Source of the DNA: Tolypothrix sp. PCC 7712
Lineage (GTDB): Bacteria > Cyanobacteriota > Cyanobacteriia > Cyanobacteriales > Nostocaceae
Assembly (NCBI RefSeq): GCF_025860405.1
Contig: NZ_CP063785.1
Span: 4,278,001 to 4,342,000, forward strand
Length of the DNA: 64,000 nt
Reading direction: 5' to 3'
Every line of letters starts with the position of its first letter. The stretch's first letter is position 1. Of the stretch, positions 42,501 through 51,435 are shown piece after piece. A program made the position numbers and the translations under genes. The notes under the pieces are model-generated. The model was not told where the DNA came from and did no database searches. It worked only from the letters and a program-made list of their open reading frames with translations.

Positions 42501-44509
42501 TCACTATTTCAGGTAGTGACCCAATTTTTTCCGAACGTGCAGCTTTAATACCCGAAATTAACTGGCGGTACAATCCCAACAGTGGGTTTTACAATCGCTC
42601 CATTGGCTCAGGTATTGCGGGTGACATCGAAGTAAATTCAGCTTCTTTATCTGTATTTAATGGAGGGCAAATTCAAGCTAGTACATTTGGAGAAGGAAAA
42701 GCAGGTAACGTGTGGATTAATTCTCGCGATCGCATCACGATGGATGGGGTAAGTGTAAATGAAAATGGGTTATCTCCTAGCGGTATTTTTAGTGAGATAT
42801 TCAATCCTCAAGTATTGGGTAAAGGTGGCAATATTACAATTGAAACTGACTCACTTAAGCTGACTAATGGCGCTCAATTAAGAGCCTCTACCTGGGGTGT
42901 TGGAGATGCAGGCGATATAACTATCAATGCAAAAAATGGAGTATCTATTGCTGGAACTAGTCAGAATGGTAACTTGTTAAGTGGAGTTTTGAGTACTGTT
43001 CAATTAGCTGGGCAGGGTAACGGTGGTGATATTAATATTCAAGCAGGCTCATTGTCAGTAACTGGTGGTGCCCAACTTCAGACAGGTACTAGAAATAGAG
43101 GTGATGCAGGAAATATCTTTATCAATACTCGCGATTTTGTTTTGTTTGACGGCACAAGCTCAACAGGACAAATTCCTAGTTCCGCCTTTAGTAGTGTAGA
43201 ACAAGGAGCAGTAGGTAAGGGAGGTAATATTGAGATTAACACAGGTCATCTTTTCGTTGATAATCGCGCACAGTTGATTACAAGTAATAATGGTGGAAAA
43301 GGTAACGGTGGAAATATTCGTGTTGATGCAGCATTACTATCTCTTACAGGTAATTCTCAACTCAGAGCTAGTACTCAAGGGGAAGGAGATGCAGGCAATA
43401 TTTTTATCAGTACCCGCGATCGCACTTCATTGGATGATGGAGCAATTATCTCAAATATTGTTGGAACAGTTTCTAGTCCTGGGCGTTTTGGTAACGGTAA
43501 GGGTGGACTAATTCGTATTGATACTGGTTCGCTATCAGTAGCTAATGGCAGTCAGCTTCAAGCTAGTACTTTTGGTACAGGTGATGCTGGTGATATTATT
43601 ATTAATGCTCATGAGAACATATCCTTTGACGGCTTTATAAGTTTGCAAAATAGCATATTGAATAGTGCAGCTTTCAGTATTATTGCAGACAATAGTACCG
43701 GGAATGGAGGTAATATTCGTGTTAATACAGCGTATCTAGCCATTACCAATGGAGGATTATTTAGTACTACAGCTTTTGGGCAAGGTAAGGCAGGTAGCAT
43801 TAATATTAATGTTGATAAAACTTTAAATCTTACAAATGGTAATATTCTGACTTTCTCCAGACAATCATCAGGAGGAAGTGTTAATGTTAATGCTGAAAAT
43901 ATTCGCTTTTTCGGAGACAGTAACATCTCTACCTCCGTTGTTAGCGGTGCTGGTGGTGGTGGTGATATTAAACTTACGGCAGACTCTATTCTCGCTTTTG
44001 GGGACAGTGACATTTTCGCTTTTGCTCAAGATGGGAAAGGCGGTAACATCACCTTTGATACACCAGCTTTCTTTGGACAAAATTATCGTCCCGCAACTCC
44101 TGGTACTAATCCACTGACTTTAGAAGAAAATAACCGAGTAGATATCAACGCTAGCGGTGCTGTATCTGGTGTAATTGTCCTACCTGATACAAGTTTCGTA
44201 CAAAACAACCTTGGCAAACTCCCCCAAACTGCCATCGATACCAATGCCCTCATCGCTAATAGTTGCATAGCCCGCAGAAATCAACAACAAAACGGTTCCT
44301 TCTTCATCACCGGTTCCGGTGGTGTACCTGTACGTCCTGGTGATGCTCCGCTTCCTTCCTATTCCACTGGAGATGTGCAACCAATCCCAGCAGAATCAAC
44401 AACATTACCTACACAAACACGACCCTGGCAAATTGGCGATCGCATTATCGAACCAACTGGAGTATACGAACTGCCAAATGGGAAACTTGTACTTGGTAAA
44501 GAATGTTAA
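39521..44509 (+). CDS. TpsA two-partner-secretion exoprotein (filamentous hemagglutinin type), first copy
   Basis: 1662 residues from a GTG. A long N-terminal signal region (to about residue 61, ending PALAQS) precedes the TPS domain (about 62-330) with NLFHSF, LFLMNPNGIVFG and FVATTANGI. From there to about 1500 the chain is a beta-helix of repeats with phrases such as GKGGDIRISTN and GDAGNITI, about 50-75 residues per unit. The C-terminal module (C1582 to the last residue C1662) contains GSFFITGSGG and ELPNGKLVLGKEC. Such proteins cross the outer membrane through a TpsB partner and stay at the surface or are released. The matching TpsB is at 49669. The last 300 bases are about 95% identical to those of the copy at 46235. 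Confidence 0.93.
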   Translation: MGVGKVKKLGRGRKVKRSHCSAKKASPTSVLLGCLGALAKLSWGIAQFTVGIAAFISPALAQSNIVPDNTLGFEASGVIFNFNGTPNEVIDGGAQRGQNLFHSFREFNVGENRGAYFQVFDPNIQNILARVTGSNRSEILGTLGTIQIIDSNFFRTNANLFLMNPNGIVFGENARLDVDASFVATTANGIQFGNQGSFSATNPQTPGVLTINPSALFFNQINQIGTIENRGLLRVPNGASLLLVGGEVRLDGGILAAFGGRVELGGLADAGSVGVDFASQGLKLQFPELGQKADVSLVNTSIIDVSANGGGDIAINARNLNILTDSHIFAGIDGGFGSVNTQAGDITINASDTVRIESDSSIRSDVSPDETGNGGNINIKSTSLFVLGGSSLISRTSGIGNAGNININALDRIVFSGDDTTVDSGVRLTGRGKGGNISISTNTLEMLDGAQLITPVLGVGDGGNIVIEASDRVSLTGNKATNFSNTAIFSSLGGNDNSQAEGKGGDIRISTNILELSNDAQMSSSTFGIGDAGNIIIEARDRATFKGDDTVVASRVERTGRGKGGDIRISTNILELFDDATFNASTLNFGDAGNILIEAGDRAFFDNAYIFNSVWGAAMGKGGDISINTGNLFLTNGAALSTITYGKGDSGNITIEAKDNVSLNKGGSLLSQVSENALGKGGNINIYTNSLLLNAVRLNASTSGTGDAGNITIDARDTVSADTAIISSNVEKTGIGKGGDINISSASFSLVDYAIFFASTLGNGNAGDVLINAREATSIDTGYIFTSVETGAFGEGGDIKISTDRLSLTNGGTLASRTDGTGKAGNIILEAKNNVLLDGINPNDKNFITAISTSVEENGIGQGGKIHIATGTFSLTNGAQLIAVTGGQGDAGNVQISTSDAVNIAGSTAASGRSSAILTFTESDNSGGNITVDTSAFRISEGAVLDSRTTAAGRGGNITINTNSLEAISGGQLQASTDGSGQAGEITINANANITISGSDPIFSERAALIPEINWRYNPNSGFYNRSIGSGIAGDIEVNSASLSVFNGGQIQASTFGEGKAGNVWINSRDRITMDGVSVNENGLSPSGIFSEIFNPQVLGKGGNITIETDSLKLTNGAQLRASTWGVGDAGDITINAKNGVSIAGTSQNGNLLSGVLSTVQLAGQGNGGDINIQAGSLSVTGGAQLQTGTRNRGDAGNIFINTRDFVLFDGTSSTGQIPSSAFSSVEQGAVGKGGNIEINTGHLFVDNRAQLITSNNGGKGNGGNIRVDAALLSLTGNSQLRASTQGEGDAGNIFISTRDRTSLDDGAIISNIVGTVSSPGRFGNGKGGLIRIDTGSLSVANGSQLQASTFGTGDAGDIIINAHENISFDGFISLQNSILNSAAFSIIADNSTGNGGNIRVNTAYLAITNGGLFSTTAFGQGKAGSININVDKTLNLTNGNILTFSRQSSGGSVNVNAENIRFFGDSNISTSVVSGAGGGGDIKLTADSILAFGDSDIFAFAQDGKGGNITFDTPAFFGQNYRPATPGTNPLTLEENNRVDINASGAVSGVIVLPDTSFVQNNLGKLPQTAIDTNALIANSCIARRNQQQNGSFFITGSGGVPVRPGDAPLPSYSTGDVQPIPAESTTLPTQTRPWQIGDRIIEPTGVYELPNGKLVLGKEC

Positions 44510-44522
44510 TTGTATACCCCAA

Positions 44523-46073
44523 CTAAGCCCTAACAATAGTCACAGAACGCCCATTTTTTGTAGTTGTGACTTCAGTTGTTAATCGTTCTTCGATGGGTAA
44601 AGCCTTGGCACGTAAATCGAAAATAATTAACCAACCAAAATTTACCCCCAACCTTGCCAAATAGGAATCTAACTGTTCAATACCTGATTCCATTGGTTCT
44701 CTTCTTTTATCCCGCCAAGCTTTTAACTCGATTCCTAGAGTAATCTTGCCATATCTCAGACATAAATCCATGCGATCGCGTCCAATGGCATATTCCCTTT
44801 CTAGGGTTCCACCCCCATTCACCACCCGATGTAAAAATGCCATTAGTACCAAATGGGGAGCAATCTCATGGTAAGAAGCGCTACCAAGTAACGGTTCCCC
44901 ATGTTGTCGCCAAAACGCTAAAAATGCCTGTAATAGCTTATCCGTATCTAACTCACCTGACTGAGTTAACCAAGTAGGTGCTATTTGAGGCAAAGAAGCC
45001 ATCAGTGTTACTGTTAATACTCTAGGTAAAACCTCCCGATAAATTGGATTAGCGATCGCCAGTCCTCCCAAAGCGTGCATTTTACATAAGCCCAGGTCAA
45101 TGACAAATTGGATATCATCATTTGGCACATCCCCTAGTTCTAAACCTGCAAGTATAGGCTCAATAATTGCCTTAACTCTCGCTTGGGGCAGTCTTTCGGC
45201 AAGGGAATCAAGATGGGTATCTTGCCTTTTAATTAGTATTTCTTTGGCTGCGTGAACATGTTCAGGTGTAATTGCTACATTTACATCAGTCACCATCTCT
45301 TCGACAATTTCTTTAGCAAGGGCATTTACCAACCAAGGTTGTCCCTGCGTCAAATCAAATGCTGTTGTGATCGCCTCAGGGGTAAAAACTTGTCCCGTGT
45401 CTTCGGTATGTTGTTGGTATAATTGTTCAACTTCACTGGTATTAAAATCTCTCAAGGTGAGGGAGCGGACTTTGATATTAAAGGGGCTTGCTGTATTTAA
45501 TCTATTACTTTCACCAGAAGCAACCTTATAATCTCGCACATCGCGCAAACCGACTAACCCAACAGATAAAGGAAAGTTTTTTGGACGTTCGGGATAACCA
45601 TCACGTAACTGCCGCAAAATTGAAATTAGGGCTTTATCCTGCAAAGAGTCGATTTCATCAATAAATATTACTAGAGGTCGGGGTGAAGTTTGCGCCCATG
45701 CCTGCAAGCTAGCTCGAATCCTTTGTCCTGCATCCTCAAACTTCCAAGCAGGTGGTTGTAATTCTTGGGGTAAACGGATTGCGATCGCATCATTCCACGC
45801 ACCAAGAATTGCTAATTCGGCTGTTCCAGGATCATCACTAAATGGAGCGCCAACTTCCACAGATACCATGACTGCCGCATAGCTGCCGCTTCCTGTAAGT
45901 TGTTTTGCCAAAGCCAGCATTGCCGTGGTTTTACCCGTTTGGCGAGGAGCATGGATGACAAAATAGCTTTCTTGGGCAATTAGTCGCTCCAAAGAAGGCA
46001 ACCTCACAGTTGGCGGTAGCATGTAGTGAATGTCGGCTTTACAAGGGCCTGCGGTGTTAAACCAACGAGGCAT
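44523..46073 (-). CDS. AAA-type ATPase with C-terminal PD-(D/E)XK-like region
   Basis: 516 residues. Walker A is APRQTGKTT (about 42-50) and Walker B PLVIFIDEID (about 134-143); the family is the AAA_14/DUF1703-like group of stand-alone ATPases. The C-terminal part (about 425-500) has EYAIGRDRMDLCL and IELKAWRDK, with the acidic-x-Lys layout of PD-(D/E)XK nucleases. Proteins of this kind are common in cyanobacteria, often mobile and of unknown role. It sits inverted between two TpsA genes, 13 bases from the first stop, and probably arrived separately. Confidence 0.85.
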   Translation of the reverse strand: MPRWFNTAGPCKADIHYMLPPTVRLPSLERLIAQESYFVIHAPRQTGKTTAMLALAKQLTGSGSYAAVMVSVEVGAPFSDDPGTAELAILGAWNDAIAIRLPQELQPPAWKFEDAGQRIRASLQAWAQTSPRPLVIFIDEIDSLQDKALISILRQLRDGYPERPKNFPLSVGLVGLRDVRDYKVASGESNRLNTASPFNIKVRSLTLRDFNTSEVEQLYQQHTEDTGQVFTPEAITTAFDLTQGQPWLVNALAKEIVEEMVTDVNVAITPEHVHAAKEILIKRQDTHLDSLAERLPQARVKAIIEPILAGLELGDVPNDDIQFVIDLGLCKMHALGGLAIANPIYREVLPRVLTVTLMASLPQIAPTWLTQSGELDTDKLLQAFLAFWRQHGEPLLGSASYHEIAPHLVLMAFLHRVVNGGGTLEREYAIGRDRMDLCLRYGKITLGIELKAWRDKRREPMESGIEQLDSYLARLGVNFGWLIIFDLRAKALPIEERLTTEVTTTKNGRSVTIVRA

Positions 46074-46179
46074 AGGGACTTGATGACTATTGTTGAGATG
46101 TCCTTAGTGTAGCGCTTCAAGTTGCAGCTATTTTTAATCGCTTATTTTCTTTTCTGCAATCTACTTACGTGATATTGTG

Positions 46180-46205
46180 AGGAAGAGAATCAGTGTAAAT
46201 ACTAG
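46180..46205 (+). promoter_or_regulatory. Upstream element shared with the first TpsA gene
   Basis: aatcagtgtaaatactagtt at about 30 bases before the GTG start; see 39460-39485. Conserved while the flanks differ, so it may be part of the promoter or leader of both genes. Confidence 0.4.
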
Positions 46206-46234
46206 TTTTATTATTAAATTTAAAACTTTTATGT

Positions 46235-49200
46235 GTGGGAAAAGGAAGAGTGCAAAAATTGGGCTGGAGTGGGAAAGTGTGGCAGTTCCTTGAAATTTCG
46301 CCTGCTTCGCTTCTGTTGGGATGCAGAGGTGCAATATTGCAGAGATATAAAACTCTGTTGCTTGCATCAATTATCTTTTCCCCATTTACAGGTTCCCAAT
46401 GCCCAGTTTTGGCTCAAAGTAATTTAGTCCCGGATAATACACTTGGTTCTGAGTCTTCTAGGGTAATCTTCAACTTTGACGGCACTCCTAACGAGGTGAT
46501 TGGAGGTGGAGCGCAACGGGGACAGAATTTATTTCACAGTTTTCGAGAATTGAATGTTGGTGAAAATCGAGGTGCTTACTTTCTTGTTTTCGATCCAAAC
46601 ATTCAGAATATTTTGGCACGGGTAACGGGAAGCAATCGCTCGGATATTTTGGGTATTTTAGGGACTATTCAAGTAATTGATGGTAATTTTTTCCGTTCTA
46701 ATGCCAACCTATTTTTGATGAACCCCAATGGTATTGTGTTTGGAGAAAATGCTCGTCTAGATGTCGATGCTTCGTTTGTGGCGACTACTGCCAACGGGAT
46801 TCAATTTGGCGCTCAAGGAAATTTTAGTGCGACAAATCCCCAAACACCAGGGGTGTTAACTGTTAACCCATCGGCTTTATTCTTTAATCAGATTAATCAA
46901 AATGCAGCGATTCAAAACAATGCTAGCTTATCAGTTCCTGAAGGTAAGAGTTTGCTGTTGGTAGGTGGGAACGTCAATATTAATGGTAAAGTATTGTTTG
47001 CTCCTGGTGGACGAGTTGAGTTGGGAGGTTTGACGGAAAAGGGGAATATTGAAATTCAAACAGACGGTAATATTTTCAGTTTGACTTTCCCTTCTCAAGT
47101 GCAGCGCGGTAATCTGTCGCTAAATAATAGCGCTCAGATAAATGTGGTTTCGGCTGAAGGAGGTAGTATTGCTTTCAATTCCCGAAATATAAATATTTTA
47201 GCAGGAAGTCAGATTTTAGCTGGAAGTAATGATTCTTTAAATACTCGTGAAATTGTTGCAGGTGACATTAACCTCAATGCGACAGAAGCGATCAAAGTTG
47301 AACAAAACAGCTTTATAGGAAATTTTGTTGCCTCCGCTAAGGGAGGTGATATTAATATCAACGCAAACACCTTCTCTATATTTGGAAGCATTGTATCTGC
47401 CATAACATTTGGAGAAGGGAATGGAGGAAATTTAACAATTAATATCCAAGATTTTCTCATGGGTGATGGTGCAAGAGTTAGTGCAGACACCTTCAGTATA
47501 GGTAATAGTGGAAATTTAAATGTTAATGCCTCTAATAGTGTCAAAGTAATTGGTGTAACAGGTAACAATATTCGCAGTACTTTGGCAAGTCAAGCAGTTG
47601 AAGGTTCAGATGGAAATGCAGGAACTTTAACAATTAATACTAAAGACTTGTTTGTGCAAGATGGGGCGCAAATAAGTGCTGGTACATTTGCTGCGGGCAA
47701 TGGAGGGCAATTAACTATAAATGCTAGCAACAGCGTGCAAGTACTTGGTTCATCTGGCTTGTTTGCTGCTGCTGAAAAAAATTCAACAGGTAATTCGGGA
47801 AACTTAACGATTACGACTAAAACATTACTATTAAGCGATAACGCACGAGTTAGTGTAGCTATGCGTGGTGTTGGGAAAGCAGGAAATTTAAATATTAATG
47901 CTCAAAATTTATTAGTAAATAATGGGGGGCAGATATCTGCTGGTCTTTTTGGGTCTGGAAGCGGAGGAAATTTGATTGTAAATGCCGAGGAAGTGCAATT
48001 AATTGGACGCTCTGATGATGGTCGTTTTGGTAGTGGTTTATTTACTAGTGCTGACCCTGATTCAATTGGTAGTGCAGGAGATTTGACAATTAACACCCAA
48101 AATTTACTTGTGCGGGATGGAGCGCTGATTGGGGCTGACACATTTGGTAGAGGGAACGGAGGTAATTTAACTGTAAATGCCTCCGGCAAAGTTGAATTAA
48201 TTGGTACATCTGATGATGGTCGTTTTGGTAGCGGCTTATTTGCTCAACAGAAAGAAACGGGTGGAATTGGAAATGCAGGAAACTTGAAAGTTAACACCCA
48301 AAATTTAATAGTTCGAGATGGCGCGCAAGTAAGCACTGCTACATTTGGTGCTGGTAGAGGAGGTAATTTAACTATCAATGCCTCAGGAAAAGTCCAATTG
48401 ATTGGTAGGAGTTCAGACAATAGTTCCCCTAGTGGTTTAAATTCTGCTGCTGCACAAGGTTCCACTGGTGATGCGGGTGATTTGACAATTAATGCCCAAG
48501 ATTTATTTATACGTGATGGAGCAGAGGTAATTACTGCAACAAGAGGTGCAGGCAACGGAGGAAATTTAACTATCAATGCTCCTGGTAAAGTCGAACTTAT
48601 TGGTAGGTCTACTGAGAATATTTATGGCTCTGCTTTGAGGACTTCTGTAGGCCCGAGTGCAAAGGGGAATGCAGGTAACTTGATCATTAACACTAACGAT
48701 TTATTTGTACGGAATGGTTCACAAATAAGTGTTGGGGTACTTGGAGCAGGCAAAGGAGGAAATTTGATTGTAAATGCGATGAGGAAGGTAGAAATCACAG
48801 AAGAATCTACCAATAATTTTTTTTCTAGTGGATTGTTTGGTCAAACAGAGCCAGGTACTACCGGAGATGCTGGCGATTTGACAATTAACACCCCTGAGTT
48901 ACTGATAGAAAATGGTGCTGGTATATCCGTACAAAGTTTTGGAACAGGCAATGCAGGTATTTTGAATATTAATGCAGCCTCTATACGCCTAAATAATAAT
49001 GCTCTGATCACTGCTAACACCCGGAGTGTTAACAAAACTCCAAACAGAGAACAAGCAACAATCAACCTTAACACAGAAAATTTACTTCTCCGTCGCAACA
49101 GCAATATCACCACCAATGCTCAAGGTGAAAATGTCATTGGTGGCAACATTAACATCAATACACAATCTTTAATTGCCTTAGAAAACAGCGACATCAGTGC

Positions 49201-49675
49201 TAATTCTACTGACTTTCGCGGTGGGCGTGTTTCCATAACTGCGCGAACTATCTTTGGTACCCAAGCCCGCAACACCCGAACTTCAGAAAGTGACATCACA
49301 GCAACAGGTGCAACACCTGAACTGATTGGTACAACTGAAGTTAACACCCCGGATAATAGTTCGATCCAAAACAACCTTGGCAAGCTGCCCCAAACCGCCA
49401 TCGACACTAATGCTCTCATCGCTAATAGTTGCATAGCTCGCAGAAATCAACAACAAAACGGTTCATTCTTCATCACAGGTTCCGGTGGTGTAGCTGTACG
49501 TCCCGGTGATGCTCCGCTTCCTTCCTATTCCACTGGAGATGTGCAACCAATCCCAGCAGAATCAACAACATTACCAACACAAACACGACCCTGGCAAATT
49601 GGCGATCGCGTTGTCGAACCAACTGGAGTATACGAACTGCCAAATGGGAAGCTTGTACTTGGTAAAGAATGTTGA
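46235..49675 (+). CDS. TpsA two-partner-secretion exoprotein, second copy
   Basis: 1146 residues from a GTG. The signal and TPS domain (NLFHSFRELNV, LFLMNPNGIVFG) are close to those of the first copy, but the beta-helix is shorter and made of a different repeat (GNGGNLTINASGKVELIG, about 60-65 residues, eight or nine units). The C-terminal module is almost the same (C1066 to C1146, the last residue). Its stop overlaps the start of the TpsB gene by seven bases (ATGTTGA), so the pair is translationally coupled and this is the dedicated partner of the transporter. Confidence 0.93.
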   Translation: MGKGRVQKLGWSGKVWQFLEISPASLLLGCRGAILQRYKTLLLASIIFSPFTGSQCPVLAQSNLVPDNTLGSESSRVIFNFDGTPNEVIGGGAQRGQNLFHSFRELNVGENRGAYFLVFDPNIQNILARVTGSNRSDILGILGTIQVIDGNFFRSNANLFLMNPNGIVFGENARLDVDASFVATTANGIQFGAQGNFSATNPQTPGVLTVNPSALFFNQINQNAAIQNNASLSVPEGKSLLLVGGNVNINGKVLFAPGGRVELGGLTEKGNIEIQTDGNIFSLTFPSQVQRGNLSLNNSAQINVVSAEGGSIAFNSRNINILAGSQILAGSNDSLNTREIVAGDINLNATEAIKVEQNSFIGNFVASAKGGDININANTFSIFGSIVSAITFGEGNGGNLTINIQDFLMGDGARVSADTFSIGNSGNLNVNASNSVKVIGVTGNNIRSTLASQAVEGSDGNAGTLTINTKDLFVQDGAQISAGTFAAGNGGQLTINASNSVQVLGSSGLFAAAEKNSTGNSGNLTITTKTLLLSDNARVSVAMRGVGKAGNLNINAQNLLVNNGGQISAGLFGSGSGGNLIVNAEEVQLIGRSDDGRFGSGLFTSADPDSIGSAGDLTINTQNLLVRDGALIGADTFGRGNGGNLTVNASGKVELIGTSDDGRFGSGLFAQQKETGGIGNAGNLKVNTQNLIVRDGAQVSTATFGAGRGGNLTINASGKVQLIGRSSDNSSPSGLNSAAAQGSTGDAGDLTINAQDLFIRDGAEVITATRGAGNGGNLTINAPGKVELIGRSTENIYGSALRTSVGPSAKGNAGNLIINTNDLFVRNGSQISVGVLGAGKGGNLIVNAMRKVEITEESTNNFFSSGLFGQTEPGTTGDAGDLTINTPELLIENGAGISVQSFGTGNAGILNINAASIRLNNNALITANTRSVNKTPNREQATINLNTENLLLRRNSNITTNAQGENVIGGNININTQSLIALENSDISANSTDFRGGRVSITARTIFGTQARNTRTSESDITATGATPELIGTTEVNTPDNSSIQNNLGKLPQTAIDTNALIANSCIARRNQQQNGSFFITGSGGVAVRPGDAPLPSYSTGDVQPIPAESTTLPTQTRPWQIGDRVVEPTGVYELPNGKLVLGKEC

Positions 49676-51435
49676 TTTTCTATAAAGGAGATACAAAAGC
49701 GGTGCAACAGGTGCTTCAAAAAATAATGATTTCGGTGTTGGCGATCGCCGCTTTTAATCCAATTTCTCTCACCGCAACAGCCCAATCAACTCCCCCTGCT
49801 GGTGTCAATATTCCGCCAAATATTCCCGAACAAATCGAAACTATTCCCAAAAACCCTGAACCTCTTCCCCCAGCAGAAATTCCTTCTCCTGCTCCCACTT
49901 TTCCACTGCAAACACCTTCTAATGAACAACTCCCTCAACAACCCTCTCCCACAACTCGGAAGTTTTGTGTTAAGCAAATAAATATTTTGGGTAATACTGT
50001 TCTCAACAATAGAATTGCGGAAATAAAGTCAAAATATATAAAGTGTGAAGTTACCTTTGATAATTTAATTGAGTTGCGGACTAGAATTACCCAGCTTTAC
50101 TTTGACAACGGTTACGTCACTTCGGGAGCGTTTATTTCCCCCGATAATAACAACAATTTGGCAAATGGTATAGTCACAATTCAAGTAGTAGAAGGACAAT
50201 TAGAAGGTATTGAAATAAAGGGATTAACCCGCTTACAAGAAGGATATGTGCGGAGTCGCTTGGAACTCGCTACCAAAGCACCATTAAACAAAAAACGCCT
50301 TGAAGAAGCATTACAACTATTACAAATTGACCCCTTACTAGAACAAGTCAATGCCGTATTAACAGCAGGACGCGCCCCTGGTTTAAACATTTTACAAGTA
50401 CGTTTAAAAGAAGCTCCTGCTTTTAATGGTGGTATTATTATTGCTAACAATCAATCCCCTAGTGTCGGCTCAATTCAAGGTAGCGTTTATACCAGTTACA
50501 ACAACCCATTAGGTATAGGAGATAAATTCACTGCTGAATACGGTTTAACTGATGGATTAAACTTATATAGTTTAGGCTATAGCTTACCAGTAAATGCCCG
50601 TAATGGTTCTCTGAGCTTTCGCTATAGCAACAATAACAGCAAAATTATTGAATCCGACTTTGAAGAGTTAGGTATCCGTAGCGACTCTGAGAGTTTTTCG
50701 GTTGCTTTTCGTCAACCTGTTATGCAAAAAGTAGAAAGCGAATTAGGTTTGGGTATTGGTTTTGATGTCCGTCGCAGTCAAACTTACATACTTGATGATA
50801 TTCCTTTTTCCTTCTCTGAGGGGCCAGAAGATGGTAAATCAAGAGTTGCGGTAATTCGATTTACCCAGGATTGGGTAAAAAGAGATGCTACCAGAGTTTT
50901 AGCAGCGCGATCGCAATTTAGTTGGGGTATCGATGCATTTAACGCAACTATCAACGATTCAGGAACAGATGGACGTTTCTTTTCTTGGTTGGGACAGTTT
51001 CAGTGGGTACAGCAATTATCTCCCAGAACCTTAATGCTTGCCCGTCTCAACACTCAATTAACTCCAAATTCACTGTTATCCCTAGAAAAGCTGAGTCTTG
51101 GTGGTGTGGATACAGTGAGGGGATATCGCCAAAACCAACTGGTATCAGATAATGGAGTGTTAGCATCAATAGAATTTCGCTTTCCCCTCAGCAATCAATT
51201 AAAAACAGTTCAATTAACGCCTTTTTTGGAAATTGGTGGTGGATGGAACAACCGCGCTGAAAATCCCGATCCTGGTATAATTGCTAGTCTTGGTACAGGT
51301 TTGCGCTGGCAAGTTACACCTGATTTAAATCTGAGTTTAGATTATGGAATTCCTTTAATTGCAGTCAAAGATAAGGGGAATTCGCTGCAAGATAACGGAT
51401 TATATTTCTCTTTTAATTACCAACCATTCCGATAA
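49669..51435 (+). CDS. TpsB outer-membrane transporter (ShlB/FhaC/HecB family)
   Basis: 588 residues. After an N-terminal signal region (to about residue 40) comes a Pro-rich linker (PPNIPEQIETIPKNPEP), then a POTRA region with FCVKQINILGNTVLN and VEGQLEGIEIKG, then a 16-stranded beta-barrel ending LYFSFNYQPFR. Such proteins export TpsA partners across the outer membrane using the TPS domain as the address. It is the only TpsB gene in the window, while six TpsA genes are present. Start overlaps the preceding TpsA stop. Confidence 0.93.
   Translation: MLIFYKGDTKAVQQVLQKIMISVLAIAAFNPISLTATAQSTPPAGVNIPPNIPEQIETIPKNPEPLPPAEIPSPAPTFPLQTPSNEQLPQQPSPTTRKFCVKQINILGNTVLNNRIAEIKSKYIKCEVTFDNLIELRTRITQLYFDNGYVTSGAFISPDNNNNLANGIVTIQVVEGQLEGIEIKGLTRLQEGYVRSRLELATKAPLNKKRLEEALQLLQIDPLLEQVNAVLTAGRAPGLNILQVRLKEAPAFNGGIIIANNQSPSVGSIQGSVYTSYNNPLGIGDKFTAEYGLTDGLNLYSLGYSLPVNARNGSLSFRYSNNNSKIIESDFEELGIRSDSESFSVAFRQPVMQKVESELGLGIGFDVRRSQTYILDDIPFSFSEGPEDGKSRVAVIRFTQDWVKRDATRVLAARSQFSWGIDAFNATINDSGTDGRFFSWLGQFQWVQQLSPRTLMLARLNTQLTPNSLLSLEKLSLGGVDTVRGYRQNQLVSDNGVLASIEFRFPLSNQLKTVQLTPFLEIGGGWNNRAENPDPGIIASLGTGLRWQVTPDLNLSLDYGIPLIAVKDKGNSLQDNGLYFSFNYQPFR

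Noticed and set aside
39521..49675. CRISPR-like periodicity
   Set aside because: The regular repeats are coding beta-helix units with variable spacing and no identical repeats or constant spacers.
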